This document shows positions 37,343-45,690 of a stretch of 59,556 nt of DNA, piece after piece. How positions within the stretch are numbered: position 1 is the first letter of the stretch; every line of letters begins with the position of its first letter. A program made the position numbers and the translations under genes. Below the pieces are notes generated by a model. It did no database searches and had not been told where the DNA came from. It saw only the letters and a list, made by a program, of their open reading frames with translations. Source of the DNA: Lachnospiraceae bacterium (GTDB taxonomy: Bacteria > Bacillota > Clostridia > Lachnospirales > Lachnospiraceae); the NCBI GenBank assembly GCA_024691425.1, contig JAILNQ010000078.1:1-59556 (forward strand). The letters run 5' to 3'.

Positions 37343-38356
37343 TCAGAACATTATATATCCAAGATTATAAAGAAGATTTAAAATTGCACCGCCGAAACCG
37401 AGTATGCTGAAGATCATCGCCAGAAGCACCATGATCCTCATACCCGAAATGCTCTTTGACACTCCGTCATCGGCATCGGAATTCTGCTCCGTAAGGGCTG
37501 ACTGCATATTCCTGTAGCATTTTACGCATTCCTTATGGACATGATCCTCGAGTTCTTTATATAATCTTTCGGCTTCCTCTGACGTAAAGGGCGCAGGCTT
37601 GTCTTCTGCTTCTTCTTCTTCAGCCTGGCTCTTAGCAAAACCGTTGAGAACGTCCTGGCGGATCATGTTGAGGATCGCCCTGTTATCGCCGACAGCGCCG
37701 ATTATCTCCTCTTTCTCGCTTGTAAAATCAACCGTGAGATCCTGCATCGGAGCGGGCGCGGGAGTATTTGACATTTCCTGCACGGACTGTCTGATGCTTT
37801 CCTTAAGCTCCGCCGAAGATGCCTTCATTTCCTCTGATGATGAAATAAGACTGCCTAACGTGCCCCTTATCTCATTTAAGAGCTCTGAATTTGATCTTAA
37901 TGAATCAACGTTTCTCTCGAGAAGCTCGCTGCTTTCATTGAGCGCTTCCGCGTTCTGTCCGGCAATGCGCTCGATTCTCGCAAGTGTCTCAGCATTCTGC
38001 TCATCAACGACTGTAATGGGTTCCTGCTGAACCGGAGCCGCCTTTGAAAACTCCCTTGCCGAATCAGAAAAACCATGTGAGATCGCATCTATAATGGCTC
38101 TTTCCGACTCCATTCTGTCGGCTTTTGCCTCATCGAAAAAGTCCGCTATAACGTCAAGCTGTTCTCTGTTCGCCTTTGTTACGACATCGTTTACCGCATC
38201 GCTTATGGCTTCCTGAGAAACACCTTCTGCGCCTCTTCTCGGAGCTCTTTCGTATCTGTCATTTTCATACCTGTCTTCCGCCGTCCGGTCATATCCGTTG
38301 CCCCTCATTCCCGAGCGATCGTATCTTCCGCTTAATCTTTCTCTGAATCCGTCCAT
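37343..38356 (-). CDS. Coiled-coil protein with C-terminal membrane anchor
   Basis: 337 residues. An Arg/Tyr/Asp-rich N-terminus (RERLSGRYDRSGMRGNGYDR) precedes a long coiled coil with heptad-like pattern (about 60-220), an acidic linker, a short segment with HVHKECVKCYRNMQ, and a C-terminal hydrophobic hairpin (MRIMVLLAMIFSILGFGGAILNLLYNLGYIMF). I recognise no family. It starts at ATG 38356 behind GGGAGGTAAAA and is followed at 13 bases by the M23 hydrolase, which suggests a link to cell-wall remodelling or cell shape. Confidence 0.75.
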   Translation of the reverse strand: MDGFRERLSGRYDRSGMRGNGYDRTAEDRYENDRYERAPRRGAEGVSQEAISDAVNDVVTKANREQLDVIADFFDEAKADRMESERAIIDAISHGFSDSAREFSKAAPVQQEPITVVDEQNAETLARIERIAGQNAEALNESSELLERNVDSLRSNSELLNEIRGTLGSLISSSEEMKASSAELKESIRQSVQEMSNTPAPAPMQDLTVDFTSEKEEIIGAVGDNRAILNMIRQDVLNGFAKSQAEEEEAEDKPAPFTSEEAERLYKELEDHVHKECVKCYRNMQSALTEQNSDADDGVSKSISGMRIMVLLAMIFSILGFGGAILNLLYNLGYIMF

Positions 38357-38426
38357 TTTTACCTCCCAGGGCCTGACTGTTCATTATCTGCATGATATTG
38401 TGATGAAACGCCCAAATATCTGATAT

Positions 38427-38455
38427 ATTCTATCATTTTTCGGATTAAAACACAA
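38427..38455 (-). promoter_or_regulatory. Promoter of the coiled-coil/M23 operon
   Basis: TTGTGT (38450-38455) and TAGAAT (38427-38432) on the minus strand with a 17-base spacer. Confidence 0.5.
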
Positions 38456-38688
38456 TATCGGCTTCTGTGTTGTTTTTTATCCATTGTGCATAATATACAA
38501 TAAATAGGGGTAATTATTTATCCTGTTTGGAAACATTTACTATATATTCATTTTTTGTTCATTATTTGTTCATAAAGCGGTGTTATATTTTAAATATCTC
38601 CATTGGAGGACATTCTCCAAACAACCAGATGTATTTTTTCATAATATTGGCCAGGTGACTCTCATCCACCTGGCCACTCCTCATTTTA
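38456..38688 (+). other. Intergenic region with hairpins and a possible extended -10 promoter
   Basis: No open frame of note. On the plus strand TG-T-TATATT (38581-38589) could act as an extended -10 box, followed by a hairpin TTGGAG / CTCCAA (38606-38623) and a strong stem TGGCCAGGTG / CACCTGGCCA (38648-38676). A small RNA is conceivable. The second stem could instead end the alarmone synthetase transcript coming from the other strand. Confidence 0.35.
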
Positions 38689-38781
38689 TGCAGGAAGGAG
38701 GGGCCCATCGAAGATGGGAAGATTCCTTCCTGCTCCGCGAGCCGCATTCGACGAAGTCAAATTTGCATCGGCGAGCGTCCG
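38689..38781 (-). repeat. Composite paired-hairpin repeat, copy A
   Basis: Read on the minus strand this begins CTCGCCGATGC, contains hairpin TTTGAC-TTC-GTCGAA, then GGCTCGCGG, and ends in a nested hairpin with a perfect 10-bp outer stem (GCAGGAAGGA / TCCTTCCTGC) and an inner stem CCCATC / GATGGG. It starts three bases after the stop codon of the alarmone synthetase gene. The same two-part element occurs at 58162-58250, and its second half occurs four times at 49000-49187. Confidence 0.85.
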
Positions 38782-38784
38782 ACT

Positions 38785-39441
38785 CTAGTCTATCTTCCAG
38801 ATCGCCTCTTCTTTCTTCGCTCTCTGGATCTTATCATTTATTATCAGCATCCTGTCATCGAGCTGCTCTACCATCATTGCGCATTCAAAAAGCTCTTTTC
38901 TGATCTGCTCCGGCGCATCGCTTTCGAACTTGTAGTTCATCTTATGCTCCAGGCTTGCCCAGAAATCCATTGCGATCGTTCTTATCTGAATCTCGACCTT
39001 TGTATCAACGACCGAATCCGACAGATAGATCGGAATGCTGACAAGCATGTGATAGCTCTTGTATCCGCTCTCCTTAGGACTTTCTATATAATCCTTCGTC
39101 GATATCACCTTGATGTCGTTCTGCTTTCTCAGCATGTTCGCTATCTGATAAATGTCCGACGTGAAAGAACAGATAATGCGTATTCCCGCAATATCATTCA
39201 CATACTTGACCATGTTTTCGAGCGTGACTTCGTATCCCTTTTTCTTAAGCTTACGGACTATGGATTCCGGTGATTTGATACGGGATTTGATATGCTCTAT
39301 AGGATTATACTGATGGATGTGCTGAAACTCATCGTTCAAGATCTCAAGCTTCGTTCCTATCTCTTTTAAAGCCGAATTATGCAGGAGAATTATCTCCTCC
39401 CACGTTATATCCTGCTCTTTATCATCAAAGTTTACTTCCAA
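38785..39441 (-). CDS. Small alarmone synthetase (RelQ/RelP type)
   Basis: 218 residues. RelA/SpoT synthetase domain only, with no hydrolase or regulatory domain. The ATP-binding segment SIVRKLKKKGYE, the motif NDIAGIRIICSF, the KESGYKSYH loop and VEIQIRTIAMDFWASLEHKMNYK are all present, so it should make (p)ppGpp from ATP and GDP or GTP. The start is probably TTG 39441, with GGGGG eight bases upstream; a GTG at 39450 is in frame but lies on that site. An extended -10 promoter precedes it. It is followed at once by composite repeat copy A. Confidence 0.9.
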   Translation of the reverse strand: MEVNFDDKEQDITWEEIILLHNSALKEIGTKLEILNDEFQHIHQYNPIEHIKSRIKSPESIVRKLKKKGYEVTLENMVKYVNDIAGIRIICSFTSDIYQIANMLRKQNDIKVISTKDYIESPKESGYKSYHMLVSIPIYLSDSVVDTKVEIQIRTIAMDFWASLEHKMNYKFESDAPEQIRKELFECAMMVEQLDDRMLIINDKIQRAKKEEAIWKID

Positions 39442-39470
39442 TAAATTCACCCCCGGCAGATACTGAAAAT

Positions 39471-39479
39471 ATTATATCA
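39471..39479 (-). promoter_or_regulatory. Extended -10 promoter of the alarmone synthetase gene
   Basis: Minus strand TGATATAAT: a perfect -10 box (39471-39476) with TG one base upstream. The -35 region does not match. Confidence 0.5.
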
Positions 39480-39511
39480 TAAAAATCTCACCCTTTCATT
39501 CTGTTCACTGA

Positions 39512-39540
39512 TTGTTAACAAAAAATATTTATACTATAAT
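39512..39540 (+). promoter_or_regulatory. Sigma-A promoter for a leaderless mRNA
   Basis: TTGTTA (39512-39517) and TATAAT (39535-39540) with a 17-base spacer. Only six bases separate the -10 box from the ATG at 39547, so transcription would start at or within one base of the start codon. Confidence 0.7.
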
Positions 39541-39546
39541 CAGTCC

Positions 39547-39810
39547 ATGAGATTCTGGGCAAGGACGTTCAAAGAAAACAGAATGATAAGGGATACCGTC
39601 ATAATAGATATCGGCAATGACACCCGTACGCATAAGGTGTTTTCCGCGATTGAAAAGATCAGCTATGAATTCGATATACCCAAGCCCATCTGGCTTGAAT
39701 CAAACATTTCTGATTTCAGAAAATATTCAAAAGTCAGATTCCGCAAAGACAGCTTCATCGAAGAGATTCCTTTTGACTATCTTGAATTCTCTGTTCTCGA
39801 AGAGGACTAG
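39547..39810 (+). CDS. Conserved small protein, probably translated from a leaderless mRNA
   Basis: 87 residues, starting MRFWARTFKENRMIRDT and ending FDYLEFSVLEED. It is soluble with mixed charge. I believe similar short proteins occur widely in Lachnospiraceae, but I know of no function. The ATG lies six bases after a perfect TATAAT and no ribosome binding site can fit. The next in-frame ATG (39583) also lacks one. The two halves DTRTHKVFSAIEKI and WLESNISDFRKYSKVRF look like conserved cores. Confidence 0.75.
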   Translation: MRFWARTFKENRMIRDTVIIDIGNDTRTHKVFSAIEKISYEFDIPKPIWLESNISDFRKYSKVRFRKDSFIEEIPFDYLEFSVLEED

Positions 39811-39813
39811 GGT

Positions 39814-39840
39814 TAACAATTCTTAATATTTCTCCGATAT
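39814..39840 (+). promoter_or_regulatory. Sigma-28 promoter upstream of the EF-hand gene
   Basis: TAACAATT (39814-39821), 11 bases, TCCGATAT (39833-39840). CCGATAT is the Bacillus SigD -10 consensus and the spacing is right. A sigma-A-like TATAAT (39838-39843) overlaps it, so use by either sigma factor is possible. Confidence 0.65.
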
Positions 39841-39847
39841 AATATTC

Positions 39848-39938
39848 AGATGAAATCTGCGCTGACAGTTTCATCTCCTATACGGCATCATGGACTGGCT
39901 TAAGACTGCGAACGGATTCTTATATGGATCCGTTTTTT
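39848..39938 (+). ncRNA. Candidate terminated leader RNA or small RNA
   Basis: Between the sigma-28 promoter and the EF-hand gene lies a short transcript unit: a hairpin GATGAAA / TTTCATC (39852-39878), a single-stranded middle and a Rho-independent terminator AACGGAT / ATCCGTT followed by a T7 run (about 39909-39938). A 17-codon frame (MKSALTVSSPIRHHGLA) begins at an ATG in the first hairpin but has no ribosome binding site. It does not match a riboswitch class I know. Confidence 0.5.
39909..39938 (+). terminator. Rho-independent terminator within the leader of the EF-hand gene
   Basis: Stem AACGGAT / ATCCGTT with a ten-base loop and a run of seven T. It stands between the promoter and the gene at 39991, so it would either attenuate that gene or end a small RNA. 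Confidence 0.75.
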
Positions 39939-39990
39939 TGTTTTTCGGTCAGGTCATGCCGGAAAAATAATTTTATGAAGGAGGGATTGT

Positions 39991-41043
39991 TTGAAAATCG
40001 CAAGCAGCAGTATAGGAATGGAATCCGCCAGAACTTATACTTCTGTGAGCATGAAAGGCTACAGCGCATCGGGGAAATTCATCGCATTCCCCGGTATTCT
40101 TGATGGAGCCTATCAGGCCAAAGAGAAACAGGACGTTTCAGAAACAGAGGAAGAAGATTCTTCCTCTAAGACAGATGCGCGCTCCGCTGAAGATGATTTC
40201 GGCGGGATCCTGAGCCGGATGAGGGCAAATGCAGCAACCTCAAGTCTCGAAGAACGGCTTCAGCGGGATGCCATGAACCGCATAAGAGTCGAGTGCATCC
40301 AGTTTCTTCTGAAGATGCTTTTCGGAGTCAGGGGGAACGGCTTTGAGGTGCCCTCCCAGGGCGGAGGGGCAATGGTCTCGGAGGTTACCGAAACTTACCA
40401 GTACTACAGATCCGAGACGGAGGAAACATGTTTTAAGACAGCGGGGACGGTCATTACCGCAGACGGAAGGGAACTCGGTTTTGACCTTGAGCTTACGATG
40501 AGCAGGAGTTTTACAGAGTACTATGAGGAAAATGTCACGACGCTTCACACATTCACCGATCCGCTTGTGATAAACCTTGATTATTCCATCGCGGAGGTTT
40601 CCGATGTCAAGATATCATTCGATCTTGACTGCGACGGCGAAGCCGAGGAAGTCAGCGCGCTGGTAGATGACAGCGGCTATCTGGCACTTGATCTTAACGG
40701 CGACGGGATCATCAATGACGGGAGCGAGCTGTTCGGAACTTCTTCGGGCAACGGATTTGCGGATCTTGCGCGCTATGATTCAGACGGTAACGGATGGATC
40801 GACGAGGCGGATGAGATTTTCGACAGGCTTGTAATAGCCTTCCTGAAAGAAGATGGCACTCAGGAGCTTGTAAAGCTCAGGGACAAAGATGTCGGCGCGC
40901 TCTATACCGGAAGCGCGAAGACGGATTTTTCGCTCAACGATCTGTCTACGAACGAAACACGTGCGCGGATAAGACAGACCGGAATATTCCTTTATGAGAG
41001 CGGAATGATAGGAACAATGCAGCATCTGGACCTGGCGCAGTAA
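39991..41043 (+). CDS. EF-hand calcium-binding protein, probably motility-linked
   Basis: 350 residues, starting at TTG 39991 with GGAGG six bases upstream (MKIASSSIGMESARTYTSVS). There is no classic signal peptide; the N-terminus recalls flagellar axial proteins that use the flagellar export route, which is only a resemblance. Three calcium-loop-like segments lie in the second half: DLDCDGEAEE, DLNGDGIINDGSELFG and YDSDGNGWIDEADEIF. A sigma-28 promoter and a terminated leader precede it. The product could be a secreted calcium-dependent factor, but its function is unknown. Confidence 0.8.
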   Translation: MKIASSSIGMESARTYTSVSMKGYSASGKFIAFPGILDGAYQAKEKQDVSETEEEDSSSKTDARSAEDDFGGILSRMRANAATSSLEERLQRDAMNRIRVECIQFLLKMLFGVRGNGFEVPSQGGGAMVSEVTETYQYYRSETEETCFKTAGTVITADGRELGFDLELTMSRSFTEYYEENVTTLHTFTDPLVINLDYSIAEVSDVKISFDLDCDGEAEEVSALVDDSGYLALDLNGDGIINDGSELFGTSSGNGFADLARYDSDGNGWIDEADEIFDRLVIAFLKEDGTQELVKLRDKDVGALYTGSAKTDFSLNDLSTNETRARIRQTGIFLYESGMIGTMQHLDLAQ

Positions 41044-41073
41044 GCCATCGTTATGCGCCGGCAGATATAAAAT

Positions 41074-41102
41074 GCACCGGCCGGTTCATCCCCGGCCGGT
41101 GC
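41074..41102. terminator. Bidirectional terminator between the EF-hand gene and the hydratase gene
   Basis: Stem GCACCGGCCGG / CCGGCCGGTGC between convergent genes. On the minus strand it is followed by ATTTTATA. Confidence 0.8.
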
Positions 41103-41116
41103 GAAAATCATTCAGT

Positions 41117-43372
41117 TCATGATGCATAATAGTTTATCAGGCATCCTTTCAGAATAATCGTACGCTCATCATCCGTAAGAGATGCAAGGTGAAGCGTGAA
41201 CTGTTTCAGGTTGCCGTCTTTTACTGTGTATGCTGTAATGTCTTTGGCCTTTTCTTCAACTGCCTTTCTGATCTGAGGTATGAACAGATAATCCAGATTC
41301 GAAAAAGGAAGTTCACCTTCATCAATGAGGAACGGAAGCATTCCCCAGTTGATGAGATTGCTCCTGTATCTCTTCGTAGCATATTCATTTGCAATGTTAG
41401 CCCAGCCTCCGAGAACCTTCTGACAGCTGGCCGCCTGTTCTCTCGCAGAACCATCACCGGGTTTGACTGCGAATATCGTGGATCCTATTCCGGTGTTTGT
41501 CCTGTCGGCATCAGGGAACTGCTGTTTTATCGCATCCAATATCGGTCCGATCTCACTAAGAGACGCTGCCGGATCATTTCCCGAAACTCTCTGCTCCTCA
41601 GCTGCCTTCACTTCTTTCGCGCGCGGAACATACATAGGATCTTTCCTTGACAGGGCGAATTCCGCAAGTCCTAAAGGATTGGACCTGTATGATGACGTCT
41701 CACCTGACGGGATCAGCTCATCGGTTGTCGTTACAGGATCGTGGATCTCAGAAACAACCTTGAGCACGAGATTTTCTGTGAGCGCTTCCATTGCGGGCCA
41801 GTCCTTGATGTTAGGCCCGAAGTGGATCTCCTGCAAAGGATCGGCAACGTTTTTCGAGTCAAAGACTCTGTTCGCATATATATTGCTGTCAAATGAATAC
41901 TTATATTTCTTTATCGTATCTTTTTCGATCTGACGCGTTGCACTCGTAAGGAATCCCTTGTTCGCCGCAGTTGCCGCGATCGATCTTGCATCCATGAGGG
42001 CTACCGAACTTATCTGTCCGCTCTGAAGTTTGCTGCCTTCACGGTTAGGGAAGTTCCTTGTCGAATGTCTTATCGAGAAAGCGTTGTTAGCAGGTGTATC
42101 TCCTGCTCCGAAACACGGTCCGCAGAACGCCGTCTTTAAGACAGCGCCGGTTTCGAGAAGCTTAGCCGCGCATCCGTTCTTTATAAGTTCCATATATATC
42201 GGCATCGAAGCCGGGTAGACGCTGAGCGTGAACTCATCGGCACCAATTGTTGCGCCTTCGAGAATGTCAGCTGCCGCGCAGATGTTCTCAAATCCTCCGC
42301 CTGCGCATCCGGCTACTATTCCCTGTTCGACATAGAGCTTTCCGTCCCTTATCTTGTCCATAAGTTTGTAAGCTACCTTACCGTCGAGAGCAACTTCTGC
42401 CTTCTTCTCAACATCGCGGAGTATATCCTCGGTATTCTCATTCAGTTCATCTATCGTATAGGTATTGCTCGGATGGAACGGCATCGCGATCATCGGCTCT
42501 ATCGATGATAAGTCAACTTCTATCATGCCGTCATAGAAAGCTACGCTTCCGGGAGAGAGCTCCTTGTAATCCTGCTCTCTGTTATGTATCTCATAAAATT
42601 CCCTGATAGTTTCATCCGTCTTCCATATCGATGAAAGACATGTGGTCTCTGTCGTCATGACATCGATACCTATTCGGAAATCGGCACTTAAGCTGGCAAT
42701 TCCGGGACCTACGAATTCCATTACTTTGTTTTTGACATATCCTTTTTCAAACACCGCTCCGATTATCGCAAGCGCGACATCCTGCGGGCCGACGCCGGGA
42801 CGGGGTTCTCCGGTCATGTAGACCGCAACAACTTCAGGCCGGCTGATATCGTATGTCCTGCCCAGAAGCTGTTTTACGAGTTCCGGTCCGCCCTCTCCCA
42901 TAGCCATAGTACCGAGGGCACCGTATCTCGTATGCGAATCTGAGCCTAAGATCATCTTACCGCCGCCGGCTAACATTTCGCGGGCAAACTGGTGAATGAC
43001 CGCCTGATGCGGGGGAACATAGACTCCGCCGTACTTCTTCGCACATGTCAGTCCGAACATATGGTCATCTTCATTGATCGTTCCGCCGACCGCACAAAGG
43101 CTGTTGTGGCAGTTCGTAAGCACATAAGGAATCGGAAAACGCTCAAGCCCTGATGCGCGTGCGGTCTGGATGATACCGACATATGTTATGTCATGGCTTG
43201 TAAGCTTATCGAACTTTATCTTAAGCTCATCCATATTCCCCGATGTATTATGCTCTGACAGGATAGAATATGCTATGGTATTCTTTGCCGCTTCATCTGC
43301 GCTCATATTTGAGCTTTCGACGATTTTCGTCCCGTCTTCAAGAAATACCCCTTTATCATATAGTCTGATCAT
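41117..43372 (-). CDS. Aconitase-superfamily hydratase (YbhJ type)
   Basis: 751 residues, in the range of the YbhJ-type hydratase family rather than the 890 residues of AcnA. The substrate loop [20 protein letters not shown] and the cysteines of the [4Fe-4S] cluster ([15 protein letters not shown] and [13 protein letters not shown]) are visible. It should dehydrate/hydrate a citrate-like tricarboxylic acid, but the exact substrate of this subgroup is unclear. The start ATG 43372 has GGAGG upstream. No isocitrate dehydrogenase or citrate synthase gene is near it. Confidence 0.85.
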   Translation of the reverse strand: MIRLYDKGVFLEDGTKIVESSNMSADEAAKNTIAYSILSEHNTSGNMDELKIKFDKLTSHDITYVGIIQTARASGLERFPIPYVLTNCHNSLCAVGGTINEDDHMFGLTCAKKYGGVYVPPHQAVIHQFAREMLAGGGKMILGSDSHTRYGALGTMAMGEGGPELVKQLLGRTYDISRPEVVAVYMTGEPRPGVGPQDVALAIIGAVFEKGYVKNKVMEFVGPGIASLSADFRIGIDVMTTETTCLSSIWKTDETIREFYEIHNREQDYKELSPGSVAFYDGMIEVDLSSIEPMIAMPFHPSNTYTIDELNENTEDILRDVEKKAEVALDGKVAYKLMDKIRDGKLYVEQGIVAGCAGGGFENICAAADILEGATIGADEFTLSVYPASMPIYMELIKNGCAAKLLETGAVLKTAFCGPCFGAGDTPANNAFSIRHSTRNFPNREGSKLQSGQISSVALMDARSIAATAANKGFLTSATRQIEKDTIKKYKYSFDSNIYANRVFDSKNVADPLQEIHFGPNIKDWPAMEALTENLVLKVVSEIHDPVTTTDELIPSGETSSYRSNPLGLAEFALSRKDPMYVPRAKEVKAAEEQRVSGNDPAASLSEIGPILDAIKQQFPDADRTNTGIGSTIFAVKPGDGSAREQAASCQKVLGGWANIANEYATKRYRSNLINWGMLPFLIDEGELPFSNLDYLFIPQIRKAVEEKAKDITAYTVKDGNLKQFTLHLASLTDDERTIILKGCLINYYAS

Positions 43373-43404
43373 TGACTGTTCCTCCGAATCAAGTCTTTTC
43401 CGTT

Positions 43405-43433
43405 AAAAAAGGGGACTATCGCTAGTCCCCTTT
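43405..43433 (-). terminator. Terminator after the DUF6465 gene
   Basis: Stem AAAGGGGACTA / TAGTCCCCTTT with a four-base loop and six T on the minus strand. Confidence 0.9.
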
Positions 43434-43462
43434 GAATCTTTTATACAGATAGTATCCAGGAA

Positions 43463-44119
43463 TCAGATCTCGAACTTGCCCTGGAATGTTCCATTAGCAA
43501 CGAAATAACCCATCTTGTCATCTACATTAGCGTAAACGGCGATAGACTTAAGAGTATCCTTGCCGCCTGCCTTCTTGTAAGCATCCTTAGCCATCTTTAC
43601 GAGATTAGCCGTTGTGTAATCCTTACCCTGGAACTGAAGTGAAACAGAAGACTTGATCTCAACCTTCTTTGCAGGTGCCTTCTTTGCTGCTGCCTTCTTA
43701 GGAGCTGCTGCCTTCTTAGCAGGTGCTGCTGCCTTAGCGGGAGCTGCCTTCTTTGCAGGTGCTGCCTTCTTAGCAGGTGCTGCTGCCTTCTTAGCGGGAG
43801 CTGCCTTCTTAGCAGGTGCTGCTGCCTTCTTAGGAGCTGCTGCCTTCTTAGCAGGTGCTGCTGCCTTCTTAGCGGGAGCTGCCTTCTTTGCAGGTGCTGC
43901 TGCCTTCTTAGCAGGTGCCTTCTTTGCGGGAGCCTTCTTTGCAGGTGCCTTCTTTGCAGGTGCCTTCTTTGCAGGTGCTGCTGCCTTAGGAGCCTCTGCC
44001 TTTTCAGGTGCTGCTGCCTTCTTTTCTGCTACAGCTGCCTTAAGAGCTTCCTTAGCCTTGTCGGGCTCAGTGATTACTGCTTTCTTGACTGTTGCAGTAG
44101 GTTTCTTAACGTCTGCCAT
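43463..44119 (-). CDS. Histone H1-like Lys/Ala/Pro-rich protein, DUF6465
   Basis: 218 residues. The first 150 are nearly pure Lys/Ala/Pro in AAPAKKA-type repeats, like the C-terminal tail of histone H1 or bacterial HC1-like proteins. The last 60 (VSLQFQGKDYTTANLVKMAK...) form a small globular domain of the DUF6465 type found in Clostridia. DNA binding through the basic repeats is a reasonable inference. The repeats are also DNA repeats (43640-44000), so the number can change. It has a strong promoter and its own terminator, which suggests high expression. Confidence 0.85.
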   Translation of the reverse strand: MADVKKPTATVKKAVITEPDKAKEALKAAVAEKKAAAPEKAEAPKAAAPAKKAPAKKAPAKKAPAKKAPAKKAAAPAKKAAPAKKAAAPAKKAAAPKKAAAPAKKAAPAKKAAAPAKKAAPAKKAAPAKAAAPAKKAAAPKKAAAKKAPAKKVEIKSSVSLQFQGKDYTTANLVKMAKDAYKKAGGKDTLKSIAVYANVDDKMGYFVANGTFQGKFEI

Positions 44120-44198
44120 GATAAAATATCTCCTTTCAAGCTACCTTTATCATCATAAAACACTTAAAAATAAAGCAAAATCGTTATGTGCAATAAAA

Positions 44199-44227
44199 AA
44201 TATATCGCAGTTATGCGGTTTTGTCAA
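44199..44227 (-). promoter_or_regulatory. Sigma-A promoter of the DUF6465 gene
   Basis: TTGACA (44222-44227) and TATATT (44199-44204) with a 17-base spacer on the minus strand. Confidence 0.8.
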
Positions 44228-44303
44228 CATTTGGCAAATTTTTGTGAAAAATTACCACAATAACGTGAATTATTCTGATATATTATGCAAGATAACAAGA
44301 AAA

Positions 44304-45023
44304 TCACGCGCGGATACTGTATCCGAGGCTTTTGCCATCATTCGCAAACATCTGAACCGTCTCGAGCGAAAGCTGTCCGAGATCCTTTCCGAAGTTCGGA
44401 AGCTTTGCAAGGATAGCATTCGTCACTGTAATTATATCTGTTCCGGATTCCTGTGCCTGAACAATGTTATATACTTCGCGGCAGCTTGCCCAGAGCGTAA
44501 GCGTTCCGGGCTTCTTTGATGCTATCTCTTTTGCCTTCCTCATCATCGGAACCGCATCCACACCGGTATCCATTATTCTTCCGGCGAAAACTGATACGAT
44601 GTTCTCGGTTCCTTCCGCAAAAGCATCTACCGTTTCCTCGATCTGCTGCATAGTAAGGATCGCTGTAACATTGAGCCGGAGTCCTTCGGCCGAAAGCTTC
44701 CTGATCAGAGGAATGCTCGATTCACCCTTCGAGTTGGTGATCGGAATCTTTACATATACATTTTTGCCGAGGCCGCATATGATCCTTGCCTCTTCTTCCA
44801 TTCCTTCAAAATCATCCGCGAACACTTCGAGCGAAAGCGGAAGATCCGGAATCTCCTTAACACACTCCTTTGCAAAAGTCACATAGTCTTTGACTCCTGC
44901 CTTCTTCATCAGAGTCGGATTGGTCGTAAATCCCTTGACGATTCCTTTCCTGTACTCTTCCTTCATGCCTTCGATATCGGCACCGTCTGCATATATAGTG
45001 ATCGTAAGATCGCTTACTTTCAT
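44304..45023 (-). CDS. Transaldolase / fructose-6-phosphate aldolase-like enzyme
   Basis: 239 residues from ATG 45023 (MKVSDLTITIYADGAD), with AAGGGGG upstream. A TTG at 45044 is in frame but lies inside the previous gene. KGFTTNPTLMKKAG and the Schiff-base lysine in NVYVKIPIT place it in the small transaldolase/FSA family. Its position as last gene of a heptose cluster suggests that it supplies sedoheptulose 7-phosphate from central metabolism. Whether it transfers a dihydroxyacetone unit or only performs the aldol reaction cannot be read from sequence. Confidence 0.88.
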   Translation of the reverse strand: MKVSDLTITIYADGADIEGMKEEYRKGIVKGFTTNPTLMKKAGVKDYVTFAKECVKEIPDLPLSLEVFADDFEGMEEEARIICGLGKNVYVKIPITNSKGESSIPLIRKLSAEGLRLNVTAILTMQQIEETVDAFAEGTENIVSVFAGRIMDTGVDAVPMMRKAKEIASKKPGTLTLWASCREVYNIVQAQESGTDIITVTNAILAKLPNFGKDLGQLSLETVQMFANDGKSLGYSIRA

Positions 45024-45040
45024 ATCATACCCCCTTCGAT

Positions 45041-45607
45041 TCAAACTGCTTTAAGTGCGTTGACCATAAGATGCCATATGACGCCCTGCCACCCTTCTGC
45101 ATGAGGCGTTATCCTTGCATCATCCACTACCGGTATCAGCACGCACGCGTCGCTGACCTGTTTCGAATATCCCCCTGTTCTCGAAACTATGGAAATGATT
45201 TTCGCTCCGCGCTCCTTAGCAAGCTTAAGCGCATTAACGATGTTGAGCGATGTCGTCTCGCTGCCGCCTCCGACCGAGAACACCATCACGGAATCCTTCC
45301 CGTTCAAATGACTTGTCTTAAGCCACTCCGCAAAAGTCGTCTCCCAGCCTTCGTCGTTCGTTCTTGCAGTCAGTTCAGACACATTATCGGTAGGCGCATA
45401 AGTTTCGATCCCGCCTATCTTCCTGAAATCGTTGACCGCATGTGATGCATTGGCTGCGCTTCCACCCACTCCGAGTATGAAGAGCCTGCCTTCGTTCTTC
45501 TTCGTTTCCCTGAGGATATCGATGCCTTTCTCGATCTCCTCGCGTGAAACTGTTTCGGCAATACTGATCGTCTCTTCTAAGTACTGCCTGATGTAATCCT
45601 TCGTCAT
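45041..45607 (-). CDS. gmhA: Sedoheptulose 7-phosphate isomerase-like SIS protein
   Basis: 188 residues, single SIS domain. The phosphosugar-binding loops GVGGSAANASH and FSVGGGSETTS are clear, and the length equals that of GmhA. It probably converts sedoheptulose 7-phosphate to D-glycero-D-manno-heptose 7-phosphate. The cluster also holds the following kinase, phosphatase and nucleotidyltransferase steps, which strengthens this assignment. Start ATG 45607, strong ribosome binding site. Confidence 0.88.
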   Translation of the reverse strand: MTKDYIRQYLEETISIAETVSREEIEKGIDILRETKKNEGRLFILGVGGSAANASHAVNDFRKIGGIETYAPTDNVSELTARTNDEGWETTFAEWLKTSHLNGKDSVMVFSVGGGSETTSLNIVNALKLAKERGAKIISIVSRTGGYSKQVSDACVLIPVVDDARITPHAEGWQGVIWHLMVNALKAV

Positions 45608-45690
45608 AATTGTTCCCTCCTTTTCCCATATTGCTTATTTCCAAACAATTAGACTTTATATGATCCCTTACGGGTGATCACCGTATTGCT

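Noticed and set aside
39855-39908. 17-codon leader peptide before the EF-hand gene
   Set aside because: No ribosome binding site, and the ATG lies within a hairpin arm; not supported as a translated frame.
43653-44519. 288-residue plus-strand frame rich in Ala/Gly/Phe
   Set aside because: It is the reverse complement of the Lys/Ala repeats of the DUF6465 gene and has no independent support.
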